Shown: positions 37,506 to 49,717 of the stretch, piece after piece
Layout: every line of letters begins with the position of its first letter
Numbering within the stretch: position 1 is the stretch's first letter
Assembly (NCBI GenBank): GCA_013397455.1
Contig: VYZB01000144.1
Location: forward strand, 1,366,258 to 1,430,257
DNA length: 64,000 nt
DNA from: Crotophaga sulcirostris
Lineage: Eukaryota > Chordata > Aves > Cuculiformes > Crotophagidae
Direction of reading: 5' to 3'
Program-made: the position numbers and the translations under genes
Notes under the pieces: model-generated
Seen by the model: only the letters and a program-made list of their open reading frames with translations
Told to the model about the DNA's origin: nothing
Databases searched by the model: none

Positions 37506-37665
37506 AGTAACTCCACCATTCTCCTGCTCCTGCAGCGTAATACGCGTCACACCCGCTGCCCATGTGACCAGCGCTTGGCAGGAGCACAGGGGCAAGGAGC
37601 TCAGGCCAGATAAAAGAAGGCGGAGGGCCTGATTCAGCCCAAGGGCTGTGAATTTGACACCCCTG
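37506..37665. mobile_element. hAT-like DNA transposon remnant (one end)
   Basis: The right boundary reads AATTTGACACCCCTG, ending at 37665. Its complement, CAGGGGTGTCAAA, matches a terminal inverted repeat I know from hAT-superfamily elements of vertebrates. The preceding 150 bp is GC-richer and keeps several CpGs (for example about 37537-37556), unlike its surroundings. I found no matching left terminus and no 8-bp duplicate of the flanking CACTAGAG (37666-37673). The left limit is a guess, and the element is presumably truncated and non-autonomous. Confidence 0.45.
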
Positions 37666-38759
37666 CACTAGAGTACTTGTTGAGAACATAGGATGGCTAA
37701 TGTGTCTGAGACAGACTTTTAATATTTTTTTTTTCTTCTTATGTAAAAAACGATAAGCATGACAGAATCCATCTCCAAACATTCTTCCCCACAATGTTCT
37801 TTGGGGCACAGAGGTTCTCACAATCTGTCTCTACTGACTGGGTGAAGAGGAGGTGAGGAGCATGGTGAGGAGGTGAAGACAAGCACTGCCTAGGTTAATC
37901 AATAGTCCAGATATGCACAATATTAGTGGTGGTCTAGAAAGTCTTTTCACCAGTGCTACAAACATCCACTACTATCTGCCAGAAAGCTCAGCCTGAAGAG
38001 TGGCTCCAGGTCTGTGGAAACACAAACTGTTCAGAATTTCCTCTTATTTGATCTCATGTTCCTCAGCTGTAGCCCAGACATTGACTTCTAATATCTTCAG
38101 TGTTTCCACGTCAGTGTTTTCTTTTCCAACCACAGTGCAATTCACATGCTTCCTGATGTACATAAAGGTCCTGTTGTGACCATGGTAATCTCACACAGCT
38201 ACTAAAAACAAAACACCTAACATTATCACAAGTGTTTTCCCCAATAGGATTACTTTTAATTAGTTAAGTGGACCAAAGTATTTTTGAAAACTCTTAAAAA
38301 TATAAATTATATTTGTTGATCATGAGTAAAGATATTATAATCCTAGTCCTGCTGCTTGAGGAAGAAATTATTTTAAAAATATGTGTTGAAAGTACAATTT
38401 TAAGAAATAATGTCTAACTGCACCCACAAAACTTATTCCTCCACAGAGTGATCGAATTACTTACAAAATTACTACAAAATTGAAGGACGGATCCATCAGA
38501 AGACCTTTGAGTAAATACTATGTTTCTAGTTCAGTGAACTGAGAAAAAAAATCATGTTTGGAGATCTAAGCCAGTTTCAGTTATGGTTGTATAAAGATTA
38601 TTTATGTTTACTAAGTCTCTCTCTATACCTTATGTACCTTGTCAGCATATTGGCTGTGGTTTGAAATCTTGTTGTGATGAGTTAAGCTTTAATGACTAAA
38701 CGTAACAAGTGATCTTGAGGCTTTTTAAGGCAATACTACCAAGGAGCCCTTAAAGTCCC

Positions 38760-39350
38760 ACACAGATAAATCAAACTCCCAGCTCAGGCTAACAGCACAT
38801 GGCGAAATGTCACTCTTCACATACGCAGTAAACCCAATGCATTGTGTAGATTAACTGAGCGACACTGGATGTCACAGGCATGGGAATGTTTTATATAAGA
38901 ATTTATCTAACTATTTTTCCAGATGCCCAAATAGTTAAGTGCTTGGAAGAGTAGCTGGTTGCCATGAAAACCGTGTTACTGACCGATTGCTGGGCTTTTG
39001 GGACCCTTGAAGCTGGGGACCTGAACCCTGAGCTATGTCCCTATCCTAAAATGGCTCTAGGATGCTCAGTGCATATTAGCCGCAAACACACTCTGCATAA
39101 ATGAAGCACAGTGTGCTTTATCCACTTCTAATGCAACTATATACTCCTTCTTGGTTCCCTGGGGGAAATGGACCATAGAAGGAGATTCCTGAATCGTCAG
39201 CCAAGAGGTATTTTACACTGGTAAGACCCCTGTGGGGTAACTCTGCCAATAGTGGACCCTGTCTCATTAGCTCATAATAATCAGAACAGGACCTGCATGA
39301 TCTGAGAGGGATGCATGAGAGTACTGTTATTAAATACCAAGGTGTTCATG
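38760..39350. promoter_or_regulatory. Candidate conserved noncoding element with a perfect X-box
   Basis: GTTGCCATGAAAAC at 38958-38971 fits the RFX X-box consensus RYYNYYATRRNRAC at every position. A SOX-like CATTGT lies at 38840-38845. The block as a whole is GC-balanced and non-repetitive over nearly 600 bp, unlike its AT-rich flanks, and has no good open frame. RFX-controlled (for example ciliary) regulation is possible but unproven. Confidence 0.35.
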
Positions 39351-40137
39351 TATTAAGTAGGTTTTCAAACATTGAATGGAATAGTAAGCCACCGACGCTA
39401 AAACTGAAGGGAAAATGGCAACTCTGAAATTGGGGACTGAACACTGCTGAATGTTGCTCTTTTGCTTAAACAGAACAACTGTTGAAGTCATAATCTGGCC
39501 TTTTAGACAATTAGCTTTTCCTGTATGGTACTAATGACAGTAGTTTTAATATTCCTGAAAGCAACGGACTAAAAAACAAAGTACTTTTTTCCTTCAAACG
39601 TTTTTTTTCACTTAAATTATGCCTCTTTTTTAAAGTCTCTAGCTACTCATCAGTTACAAATCAAAGTAAGTCCACTAAAGCTAATGTATCAATACTGATT
39701 TATACTCAGAAAGTGTGGACCTAGAGGTTTTATTTTTGCAATTATTTTCTATTTGTCTGGCTATGTATTTGTTTGAAAACTCGGTCTAAATTACTACATG
39801 CTAAAAGGATAAGTGAACTAAAAATCTTGATATTTGGACATTTCATATCTACTTTCTATGCAATGAAATGCAATGAAAAAGTGAGTTATAAAGCAAGGAA
39901 AATATAAGTTTCTTTTCTGGAAATCTCTACAGTAACTGGACTTTTTTATGGCTCTCTACTTACATCTTGCAGATACGTTACCATGCTTTTCTTTCATACC
40001 AATAAGAGAGAGTAAAAATGCTTTTTTAATAGGCATTTAAGTAAATTACTATATTTAACACTATTTTTCATGTGTAAAACGAAAGTAAATATTCTTTTTT
40101 GCTAATATTTCAAGCTTCATCTCAAACAGATGAGCCA

Positions 40138-40150
40138 CTCCCTCTGCTGG
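40138..40150 (-). promoter_or_regulatory. CTCF-like motif, minus orientation
   Basis: On the minus strand it reads CCAGCAGAGGGAG, matching the CTCF core CCASYAGRKGGC at all but one position. It faces the plus-oriented word at 9943. Confidence 0.3.
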
Positions 40151-42294
40151 GGATATTTCTACAAACTACTCTGCAAAGAAGAAGGATGTCAAGATTTTTT
40201 TCAGGGGAATGATAGAAACACTTCTGAAGTCTCATAAAACCTTAGCAGTATTGTCATTTACAAACATTTCTCATGAGTGTGTGTCTTTGCTATTTTACAC
40301 TCTTAAAATATCTACCTAATTAAAAAAATAAACCAAAGAAATATCAAAATGTAAAGATTTCTTAGCCAACTGGTTTTAGGTATTTTTCTACTAATGTATT
40401 TATAATTTTATTTGCTGATTGCCAAATGTAGTTTACTGATAATCCATCAGAGGGAAGTTTTCCTTTTAGCTACAAATTACGTTCAGCCTGTAGAAGAGCT
40501 GTAGGACATAAGCAGCAGGTTTTTTTACCTTCTTCTGTTAAGACTCTGAAAACCACCTGGAGAGTAACTGTTCTCAGGAAAAGAAGTACAATTCATTCTC
40601 AGCTTTCGTTCAGTTACTGGCCTTTTGGATGAAACTGCAGCGGATTCCAAAGAATGTCTCTGATGGGATGCCAGGTAGTGTTCCAACGTATATCAGTTTC
40701 TCAGTCAAGCCGAAAAAGTGTGAAAGCATTTGTATTTAAAAAAAAAAAAAGTGTATTTAAAGAGATACAGAAAAAAAGGCTATAAGATCAGGTTATCTTG
40801 TATTTCCGTTCTTGCCTGCCTACTACAGCACTAATTTATTTGCTTATATCAAGCAGGTCTGAAAGAAGGATACACGTTTCACAGACAAGGAAGCATCTGC
40901 AAGCTTTCTGAAAACTGTTATCCAGGTAGAGGAAGAAGACTCAAATTAGAGTCACTGCAGACAAGGAAGCAAATCTCAACCATTATACGTTTTGCTTGGT
41001 AGCCAGGGTTCCTATCAGGATGCCTGTATGAGAATGTCAAATGACTGCAGACTAGCCACAGCACTGCTTTGGTCTTCCTAGGTAAGAGTGGCAAAAGAAA
41101 TGAAAGTAAGATGATAGCAGAGGGTACATAAAACAAAGCACACAACTCTATTGGCAATCATGTCACTTTCATTCTGCTTCTCATGGGATATCTTGTTGTT
41201 ATTTTTTAATTTATATAAATGTCAAAATAAATGAAATTTATAGAAAAAATTTGGAAAGAGTTTGCTCTGAAAAGGTAAAATGGAAATTGCATCCTTCCCT
41301 AAGTTTTCCTTCAGTTTGTTTGCAGAATTTTACCTTGATTCAGAACAGTTTGGGTTCAAACAGACACCTAAGTTGGTATTATTTTTCTTTGAATTTTGAA
41401 GAAGGACATGCCCAGCCCAGTAGTTAGTGTCTTTGTGGTGTTTTTGTTTTAGTGGCAACTTGTTCAGCAGGACAAAAGAAAACCACAAATGAGGTCTGAA
41501 TTCTAACAGCCTTATATTGAAAAGTGCTAATTTCAATGAGACTATTTGAATAGAGTGTAGTCTTTGAACATGCCTAAATAGCGCAAAAACTACAGTGGTA
41601 ATTACACCGGGAAGAGACTACATGACTGAACTTAACTACTTTTAAATTTCTACAGGCTTATTTTCCTTCTCACATCCATCGGTAAGCAGAGGGAATCCTA
41701 ATGGCCACAGGCGTCAGTGAAGAAGATGATCATACATAATGATTCACTCAATATTACTCAGCTACAACTGTTTTGGATCTTTTCCTATCCTTAGGACCTC
41801 TTTCTATCATTCTTTTTTACAATGTGTACAAGTTATAAAAGATGGAACATTTAGGAACCAAGAAATGTTTGTTTCTTCAGAGCTGGATGATCTAACACAA
41901 CTCTGAATTATGTGAACAGTTTCTGTGAAAAAAGGAAAAGAGATGAGAAAAGTAATGGTACACTCATTGTGAAAAGATATGCATACAGACACCCAACTTT
42001 TTAATAGTAAGCAAAAAAAAAAAAGTAAAACCAGAGATCACTATTAATGAAGCAATTTCAGGGTGAATTTGAGGGAACAAGTCACTGTAAAAAGGTTTAA
42101 CACATAACCCATGAGAAATAGCAAAATTCTTGTAGACAAAATCTTTGACAAAACTGTGTAAGACTTGAGGGACTCCAGAGAAGCCAAGGAATTAACTTCA
42201 ACTTTATTTAACACATTGTATATTTAAGATTTTATTAAAACTGAAATTACTAAAGGGGAAAAACGAAGAAAAACTATATCTTTGCTTTTGAGGC

Positions 42295-43618
42295 TTAGAA
42301 TCACAGCATCATAGAATCATCTGATTGGAAAAGACCTCTGAGATCACCAAGTCCAACCATATCTGTCCACTGACTAAACCATGTCCTTGAGAAACTCATC
42401 TGCCCGTCTTTTAAACACCGCCAGGATGGTGACTCAACCACCTCCCTGGGCAGCTGCTCCAGTGCCTGACCACCCTTTCAGTAAAGAAATATTTCCTAAT
42501 GTCTAGTCTGAACCTGCCCTGGTGCAGCTTGCGGCCATTTTCCCTCGTCTTATCACCTATCACATGGGAGAAGAGACCAACACCCACGTCACCACAACCT
42601 CCTTTCAGGCAGTTGTAGACAGTGATGAGGTCTCCCTTCAGTCTCCTCTTCTCTAAGCTAAACAGCCCTCATTCCCTCAGCCTCGTTGCCCTTCTCTGGT
42701 TGTGCTCCAGCACCTCAATGTCCTTCTTGTAGTGAGGGGCCCAGAACTGCACACAGGACCTGAGATGTGGCCTCACTAGTGCTGAGTACAGGGGCACAGT
42801 CACTTCCCTGGTCCTGCTGGCCACGCCATTTCTGATACAGGCCAAGATGCCTTTGGCTTTCTTGGCCATCTGGGCACACTGCTGGCTCATATTCAACCAG
42901 TTGTCAACCAACACCCCCAGGTCCTTCTCTGCCAGGCAACTCTCCAACCAATCCTCCCCAAGTCTGTAACGCTGCCCAGGGTTGTTGTGTCCCAAGTGCA
43001 GGGCTTGGCACTTGGTTGTGTTGAACCTCATCCCATTGGTTTCAGACCATCGACTCAGCCTGTCCAGATCGCTCTGCAGAGCCTCCCTTCCTTCAAGCAG
43101 ATCAACACGACCACCCAGGTTAGTGTCATCAGCAAATTTACTAAGGGTGCACTCAGTCCCCTCATTCAGATTGTTCATGAAGATATTGAACAGGACTGGA
43201 CCCAGCACCAAATCCTGGGGACTACCCCTTGTGACCGGCCTCCAACTGGGTTTAACTCCATTTACCATCACTCTTTGGGCCCGGCCATTCAGCCAATTTT
43301 TAACCCAGCAGAGGGTGTGCCTGTCCAGGCCAATGGCAGCCAGTTTCTCAAGCAGAATTCTGTGAGAAACAATGTCAAAGGTTTTACCAAAGTCCAAGTG
43401 CACCACATCCACAGCCTTTCCATTTTCCATTAACTGGGTAACCCTGTCATAGAAGGAGATCAGGTTGATCTGGCAGAACCTGCCTTTCATAAACCCATGT
43501 TGACTGGGCCTGATCACCTGATTGTCCTGCAAGTGCTGTGTGATAGCACTCAAGATGATCTGCTCCATGACCTTCCCTGGTACCGAGGTCAGACTGAGAG
43601 GCCTGTAGTTTCCTGATC
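42295..43618 (-). mobile_element. CR1 LINE copy 4, longest, near-open RT
   Basis: About 1.3 kb on the minus strand, from the RT fingers/palm region through the C-terminal tail and 3'UTR to terminal units of the ATCATAGA type (42295-42325). It is 5'-truncated at about 43618, just past the segment that reads '[15 protein letters not shown]' on the coding strand. A deletion I estimate at about 40 bp near 42679-42690 removes the 'VKGLEH..YE.R' segment, and a TGA codon follows directly. After it the same frame continues through LFSLEKRR to the RHW tail, so only few changes separate it from an open frame. It is the least decayed copy here. Confidence 0.95.
42669..43568 (-). pseudogene. CR1 ORF2 reverse transcriptase fragment, 299 codons open
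   Basis: The frame encodes the middle and end of a LINE reverse transcriptase, which copies the element's RNA at the nicked target. HGFMKGR lies at residues 24-30. Motif A is LDFGKTFD (58-65, catalytic Asp59), where CR1 usually has LDFSKAFD. Motif B is [13 protein letters not shown] (115-127), with Asp119 in place of the usual Gly. Motif C is FADDTN (145-150), with both Asp residues kept. The LGVLVD, MSQQC and VQFWAPH segments follow. The start Met is an internal residue, not a true start. The endonuclease domain and ORF1 are missing and the tail is cut by a stop, so it is inactive as a transposase. Confidence 0.93.
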
Positions 43619-44935
43619 TTGTTGCACTTACTACAATTTAGAGAGGCTTGTTACACTTAGCCTCTGTAAAGTATCTATTTAGTGCGTTTCATTGCATTAA
43701 AAACTTCCCTACTTAGAGTAAACACTTTTAATATGACAGAAGCAAGAGTTGAACATAGGTGTGCAGTGTAATGTACGTAAAACATCAGGGAATGGAAATG
43801 GGTGGTGAGGTCCAATCTATTGCTGCTCTTTGTACCACATATTTATTCAATTTACTGAAAATCTCACCAAAAGAGCTTTAAGTTGTTGCTGTTAACTTGT
43901 ATGCTAGGAACTTACGTACCTCTAATTCAAACATTTCCTAGTGTTGTGGTATACAATATGTCTCTTTACAAATAACTTCATGGAATATGGCTGTGTTACT
44001 TTTCTCACATCCTCAGATAAAACTGAAGGTTGACAGAAGCAGAGCGCTGAGGAAAGATAAAGTGTAAACCCAGCAAAGTAGTTAGGTCCACACCTGAAGT
44101 CAGATAGGAACTAAATCAAGCACTAAAAGCTACAAATGTGGTTTCACAGTTTTTTACCTGGGGGAAGGAAGAACAACTCGGAATTATTCCATGGGAAACA
44201 GAACACACTGGTAGCTATATGACGGGTTAAGTTAAGAGTTTAATAAATTCAGAAAGCGTGGAACTGATAGGTGCTGAAGATAGGGCAATGTATTCTGCCT
44301 GCTGAACATACAGCTGCTACTTCAGCAAATGCAGCGGTCATTCTTGCTTCTCTCCTGTGGTTCTTCCAGGTGTTTCAGTGAACACAACATCTGGAGGATA
44401 GCGCACAGTTTTACTCAGGTCATCTATTGTTTAGTGGATTACAAATGAAGTCCTGTCAATTTAACTGTGTGTTTGCTGGAGGAGCAACATTAAAAATTAC
44501 AAAAACAGGAGTGCTGAATAATTTTTTGTAGCTAAAACAGACTGCCAAATTAAATTTTAAAATTTAACAGCATCCTTCACCTCATAACTTTTTCGTCTCC
44601 TATGTGACCACAACCATAGCTAATATCTTTGAGCCTGGGAGATTATGCAGTACTATGGAGTGGGTATTCTGCACAGAAACTGAACCTAGAGCTTGTGCCA
44701 GCTCACAGCTGGTCACAACTTTGCTTCCATTATTTCCCACTTTTCCTGTCTTTTCATAGTAGGTTTGTCAAATGTATAAGCTGAAGTATAGCTACCTGAT
44801 ACTATGGTTGTTCTAGCTATGCAAAATAGGGCAAAAAAATAGTCTAGAAATATTTATTTTTGTCGTAGATTACAGGAGTATCCTGGATGTTTTTAGATGT
44901 ATTGTGACTAATTTTGACTGAAAGGATTAGTATCC

Positions 44936-45010
44936 TAATGGAAATGTGATTTCTGTTTAATGTTCTGTGATTTGTGTTTCTGTAGTAATAGAAATGTGAT
45001 TTGTGTTTAA
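44936..45010. repeat. Imperfect direct repeat, 50-bp period
   Basis: A 25-bp word starting TAATGGAAATGTGATT at 44936 recurs at 44986 with two differences. A shorter variant (CTGTGATTTGTGTTT) lies between them. This suggests local slippage or duplication. Confidence 0.8.
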
Positions 45011-47989
45011 AAGATCTGTATACTTAAACATATACATATGACATAACCTCATTTGATACTTGCAGACCATTGTTCACAAGTCTTCAATAAAAATTCTTCA
45101 GATTTTTATGTGCATCTCTTCAAAATAAATAAATCTCAGAAACAGGATATTCATTCCAATTGTATATTAAACATTGTGCACACAGAAATTCCAACCAAGA
45201 GTGTTAGGGGAATATAAAAGAAGTTTACATTTAACTGATAAATCTTTGTACTGAAAACTCTTTGCGCCTTGGCCAGATACAAACTGTTTTCACTGAATCA
45301 TGAGAAGACATGTCTTTTGGAATGCTCCAGCACTACATACTGTATTGCTGTCTCAAAATAGCAATATCTATGAACATAGCATGTGTGTCTGAGGGTGAGT
45401 ATCTGTGAGTGCATGTATATCACATTCTGCCCTCCTAGAAAAGAATAAGTTTTCTGGAAACTAAATGTGTCTCCTCCTCTGTAGTTTTCCTTTTCCTCTG
45501 GCCCAGCTTTGAAACTTTCTTGGAACAACAGTGTAGAGTAACACCACATATCTTTCAGATCATTTTCATCATGAAACTAACTGCAAATAAAGTGGGTTCA
45601 GTTCAGAATAGTTTTAAGGGTCTTGTAGTTAAGAGACTTAATCTCACATTAATGTGACTTCATGTACTTGAGTGCATTACTTTCACACCTGGCCCTAGAT
45701 ATTTAATGTTCATTATGATTTGCATTTCAATAACAAAATCTTTTTGAGAATCTGTCCTACAGTGACAGAGCAGGTCAGACACAGAGCTAGAAAGATAACC
45801 CAGATGTTCCGCATTATAATGTAATGTCATAGCCACTTTTAATATACTATTGTTTCAATGAACCAACATAGGTTGAAACTCCATGCTTTCTTTCACTCAG
45901 AGAATGAATTATCATGTATTTGTTGTTAAACTGATGGCATATATGGTCTACACAATGTATTCCTTCTATAAGTGTCAGTAATTTTTTTAAAGTCTGTTAC
46001 AGAAGCAGGTGCATGGATTTTTTTTTCATTTTGAAATGTAATAAAGTCAGTTTTTGGCCTCAAGCAATACTAGGATTTAAAATAGGAACTACTTTGAAGC
46101 AACATGAAGTTGCACCCAGCCTCGAGGTTATTAAATGTGTTTTCTCTCTCCAGCTTCCTAAATGCAGCTCATTGTTTAATGGAATTCTAACTGTAAGATT
46201 TAGTTGTAGGCATTTCAGCTGGACTTCCTTTAGAAATACATAAAGATCCACCCATGACTTCAAAACACACCAAATGTATTGGAAGGGGGAATGAAACATT
46301 TTTTTTACTTCCAGACCACAAGGAGAAAAAACCAAATTAACAGTATGTCAAGAGAAGCAATAATATGCCTGGTGGGTGGTCATCTCAGAGATCTGGGCAG
46401 GTAGAACTGGGGTTCAGCCTTCAAGGGCTTTCTTTCAAGAACTTAGTTTGTGCAATTCACAATCAGCAATAAGCTGTTCTTTTAAAATATGTTGGTACAT
46501 AAAAATCCCACTCCAGCAAGTCTAGCTTTTCAGTCAATTTAGGTATTCTCATAACTAGGATCGATTTGTGAGCTTTGACACTTTCAAATTGAGCATCTGG
46601 ATAAGAAGGCAAAACAATCCTCTGAATTACAGAAACATAAGTATCATCCAGAACTTGCAATGGCACTGTTCAATTTGCATGAGTTTAAACTATGTTCCCC
46701 AGGAGATTTGTTGTGTACCTAGTAGACTTTGAATTCTATAAGTGCATTAAATAAATTCTTCTGCAAAAGCAGTCATGTATTATGGAGGTAGTAGCTATAA
46801 ATTCACAATGAAATTATATACTTCACATAAATGCTATAGGTACTGCTGTAAAAGATATTCTCTTGCAAAAAAATGGAGGGAAAGTGTCTAATGCACAGAA
46901 GAATATAATATTTTACTTTGATAAGGAGTAAAGACAGCTCATCTGGGACAGTTGGGGGCACACTGAGGAGACAAGAAGAAGGAGGAAGAGACACAGCCAT
47001 TCTTTGCTTTATATTCATTCCCCAGACAGAAGGTTTCAATTTCTAAAACTGCTGGTTTACCCTTTCTTTTTTTAACTACTTCTGCATTCAATTAAAAAGA
47101 TTTTCAAAATGTACATTTCAGTCTTTGCTTTTTAAGAAGTGTTTCAGATTTTCTTGTACTTGTAGACTTGCTCCAGAATGCTAATATCTTCTCTCTCAAC
47201 TACACTCCAACCCCAAGCAAAATCATGTTAGAGCAAGTAATACTTTCTGAATGAAAGTTTTATTTTCACACAGAGCCAAAATGAGTTATATTGCACCTGC
47301 ATGAATAATGTTTCCCTTATTTTATTAAACTGGAAGACAGCCAAGTTGTACAGCGTTTCTGGAGGTGCAGAGTTTTCTCACATACCTCTTCCCAGTACCA
47401 CCTGCTTCAATGATTTGGGTGTTCCCCTCAGGTAGGTCACAATTTAAAACATGTTAGTACTCGGATTGGCCACACCCAGAGATAATACACTCTTTTCTTG
47501 ACAATGGTTGTGTTAGCCAAATATGACATAGTGATCTATGGTAGTTATTTTTTGAACTTCGCAGAAGTGTTTGTTACTGGATGTCAGGGATAGCCATTGC
47601 TATTATACAGAGATTTCCAGAACCATAGCGTGGTAAACAAAAACATTTGGATTAAGGGAATGGAAAGATGAATGAGCCCAGTAGTCCAACAACTTTATTA
47701 TTCTGTCTCTAGAACTGAATGAGAAAAGGCATTGAAAAGGAAAGAGCAAGAAATGATGTAATGAACTGTAATTTTATTATCATGTCATGCTGAAGTTCAC
47801 AGACAGAGTGGGATGTGGGAATCTAGTTTCCAATGACCGTGCTCTACTTCCTCAAATAATGAACTTCATTTTCTGCTGGTCTCAACCCAACATCTTTTGC
47901 AGCAGCTTACTTGCACAGAAATAAACTAAATCTAGCTCCACAGTGGGAGGGTCTGTCTATCTGGAGCATGAAGCAATTCAATCCAAACA

Positions 47990-48180
47990 GTTTTTCTCTC
48001 TGTTTTTCTGCTTTAAACATCTTTTGTTTGGTTAATTGGTGCCGTAGGCAGATAACCAATTTTCTCCTGTGGAGGGATTAACAGAACTCCATTGTTGAGA
48101 TGTTCTAATTGTTAATTTGCATGCTTGAGAAAGATTATATTTTTGATTGTGAAACCTACCAGGGTTCATTTTTTTTGCCT
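47990..48180. promoter_or_regulatory. Homeodomain/OTX/SOX/POU motif cluster
   Basis: Within 100 bp: GTTAATTGG (48031-48039), CCAAT (about 48056-48060), OTX-type GGATTA (48075-48080), SOX-type CCATTGTT (48089-48096), a TAATT core (about 48106) and a perfect POU octamer ATTTGCAT (48115-48122). A SOX site within 20 bp of a perfect octamer is the known layout of SOX2/POU targets in neural and pluripotency enhancers. The block has no repeat signature. This is the best single enhancer candidate in the window by motif content. Confidence 0.4.
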
Positions 48181-49717
48181 GAAGAAAGTAGAGAATATAG
48201 TTTTTTTGTACTTAATTAATATCTACATGGTATCAAGCATTGGACAACATCAAACACAATTATGAAGCATATTTAATGAACAAAAGTCCCTAATTCTTTT
48301 CTTCAGGAATATTTCATAGTCGGCTCCATCTCCAGAGGAAGTTAGATAAACCCTAAGGCTGAAAAGTCCTCTAAAAGCTCTTAAGCTCACAAAGGATTGC
48401 GGGAGCCCAACAAACCTGCTACTGTTTCTAGTTGATATACTCTAGGAACTGCTCTTTATCTTTGCCCTTCTTTTCACAATGAAAAGTAAAATAAGGTTGA
48501 TTCACTAACTTGAGTTGGATAATTGGAGGTAAAGTCCTACAGAAGACAAGGCGCTTTGAAGTTTTCATATGAATTAATAGGTTCTGATAAACTTATGGGG
48601 TGGGGGATAATGGGAATATCATTCTTCATCTATGTCTGGCAGGTCATCAGAAAGTTACTAACTTATCAGGTCTTGGAATTTTATCCCATTTAGCTAACTT
48701 GAGGTACAGTTAATGATGTTAGACACTGTTTCTGGAAAATGCAAGACAAATTTCAGTTTCTTATTGAGCAGAACATTGACACATTTATAATACTGCTACT
48801 TTGCAAAGAGATGTGACATCAACATTGTCCTAAGATGATATTCGGTTACTGTTGATTTCAATCCCTTCATCACTCCACTGCTTGTGTTCTTTTAGTATAC
48901 AAACAGTGACAGGAGAAGATCTGGTAATTTGAGTTTCTGATGCAAAACGTCCTGCTTCCCTGTGGTCTGTTGGACCCTTTTATTGCTATGATGGATGATT
49001 GCAAAGTCACTGCAAAATGTCCTCACTTGAAAAGGTTTCTTACTGGAGTAGTGGAACTCCTTACATGAGACCATGGAAATTCAAGACTATCTCCAGCTCA
49101 TGGACAAGTAAACTTTTGAGTGTTGCAGTCAGGTTCTCCAGATGAGTAGGGAGTACCAGGACAAGACAGATTAAAATGGTGGAAGATCAGTCAAATGCAT
49201 GGATAACAGCTACTGTGAAAAAATGTTGCTTGGAACCTAAGAAATCTCTGAGTGGTGGCAGAATAGAAGGCAGTCACTGATTTCCTCTGAGCCCCAGATA
49301 AAAGAAATAAAAAATGGTATCTGGGAGGCTTGTTTGGGGTTTTTTTTTCCCTCTCTCTCTGTTCTTAAGGGGTCTAAAATGTGAATGTCTCCAGAGTTGT
49401 CTTCCTGTGATCAAAGGAAGGATGTGAAGAATAAAAACATGCGTTGGTTTAGTGAGGAGATGCTAAAACCCCCCTACAAAGTAATGTTTGGATAATTATA
49501 TACTGTCGAGCGCTTTACAACAAAAGTATTTTTTTGGCTGACTGAGAGAAACAGAAAAAATGAGAGGGTTAAAGCAAGCCAAATGAAATAAAATGTTTCA
49601 TGCAAACATGGACAGATAAACATTTTGTTTTCTGTCTTCAGTACATCTCAGAACACAAGACAAGTGTCTCTGTAATTGTAAAATTTACTGATGATTGCAT
49701 TAAGAATTCTGAAGGAG

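Larger units (their letters stand above)
30074..42294. other. Long unique noncoding stretch
   Basis: About 12 kb with no supportable gene. Listed inside it: a short hairpin at 32871, candidate regulatory blocks at 33.4, 35.3 and 38.7 kb, a T-rich tract at 37259-37295, a hAT-like end at 37.5-37.67 kb and a minus-strand CTCF-like word at 40138. The 129-codon plus frame starting at 33168 has no domain and overlaps the 33.4 kb block, so I do not call it a gene. A-runs (for example 40740-40750) are simple tracts. Confidence 0.55.
43619..49717. other. Unique noncoding stretch between CR1 copies 4 and 5
   Basis: No gene recognised. It contains a 50-bp-period imperfect repeat near 44.94-45.01 kb and the motif-rich block at 47.99-48.18 kb. 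Elsewhere it is AT-rich unique DNA, with a polypyrimidine run at about 49338-49361 and short frames lacking domains. Confidence 0.55.

Noticed and set aside
42982..43433. Plus-strand open frames of 127 and 148 codons
   Set aside because: They are antisense shadows of the CR1 reverse-transcriptase frame.
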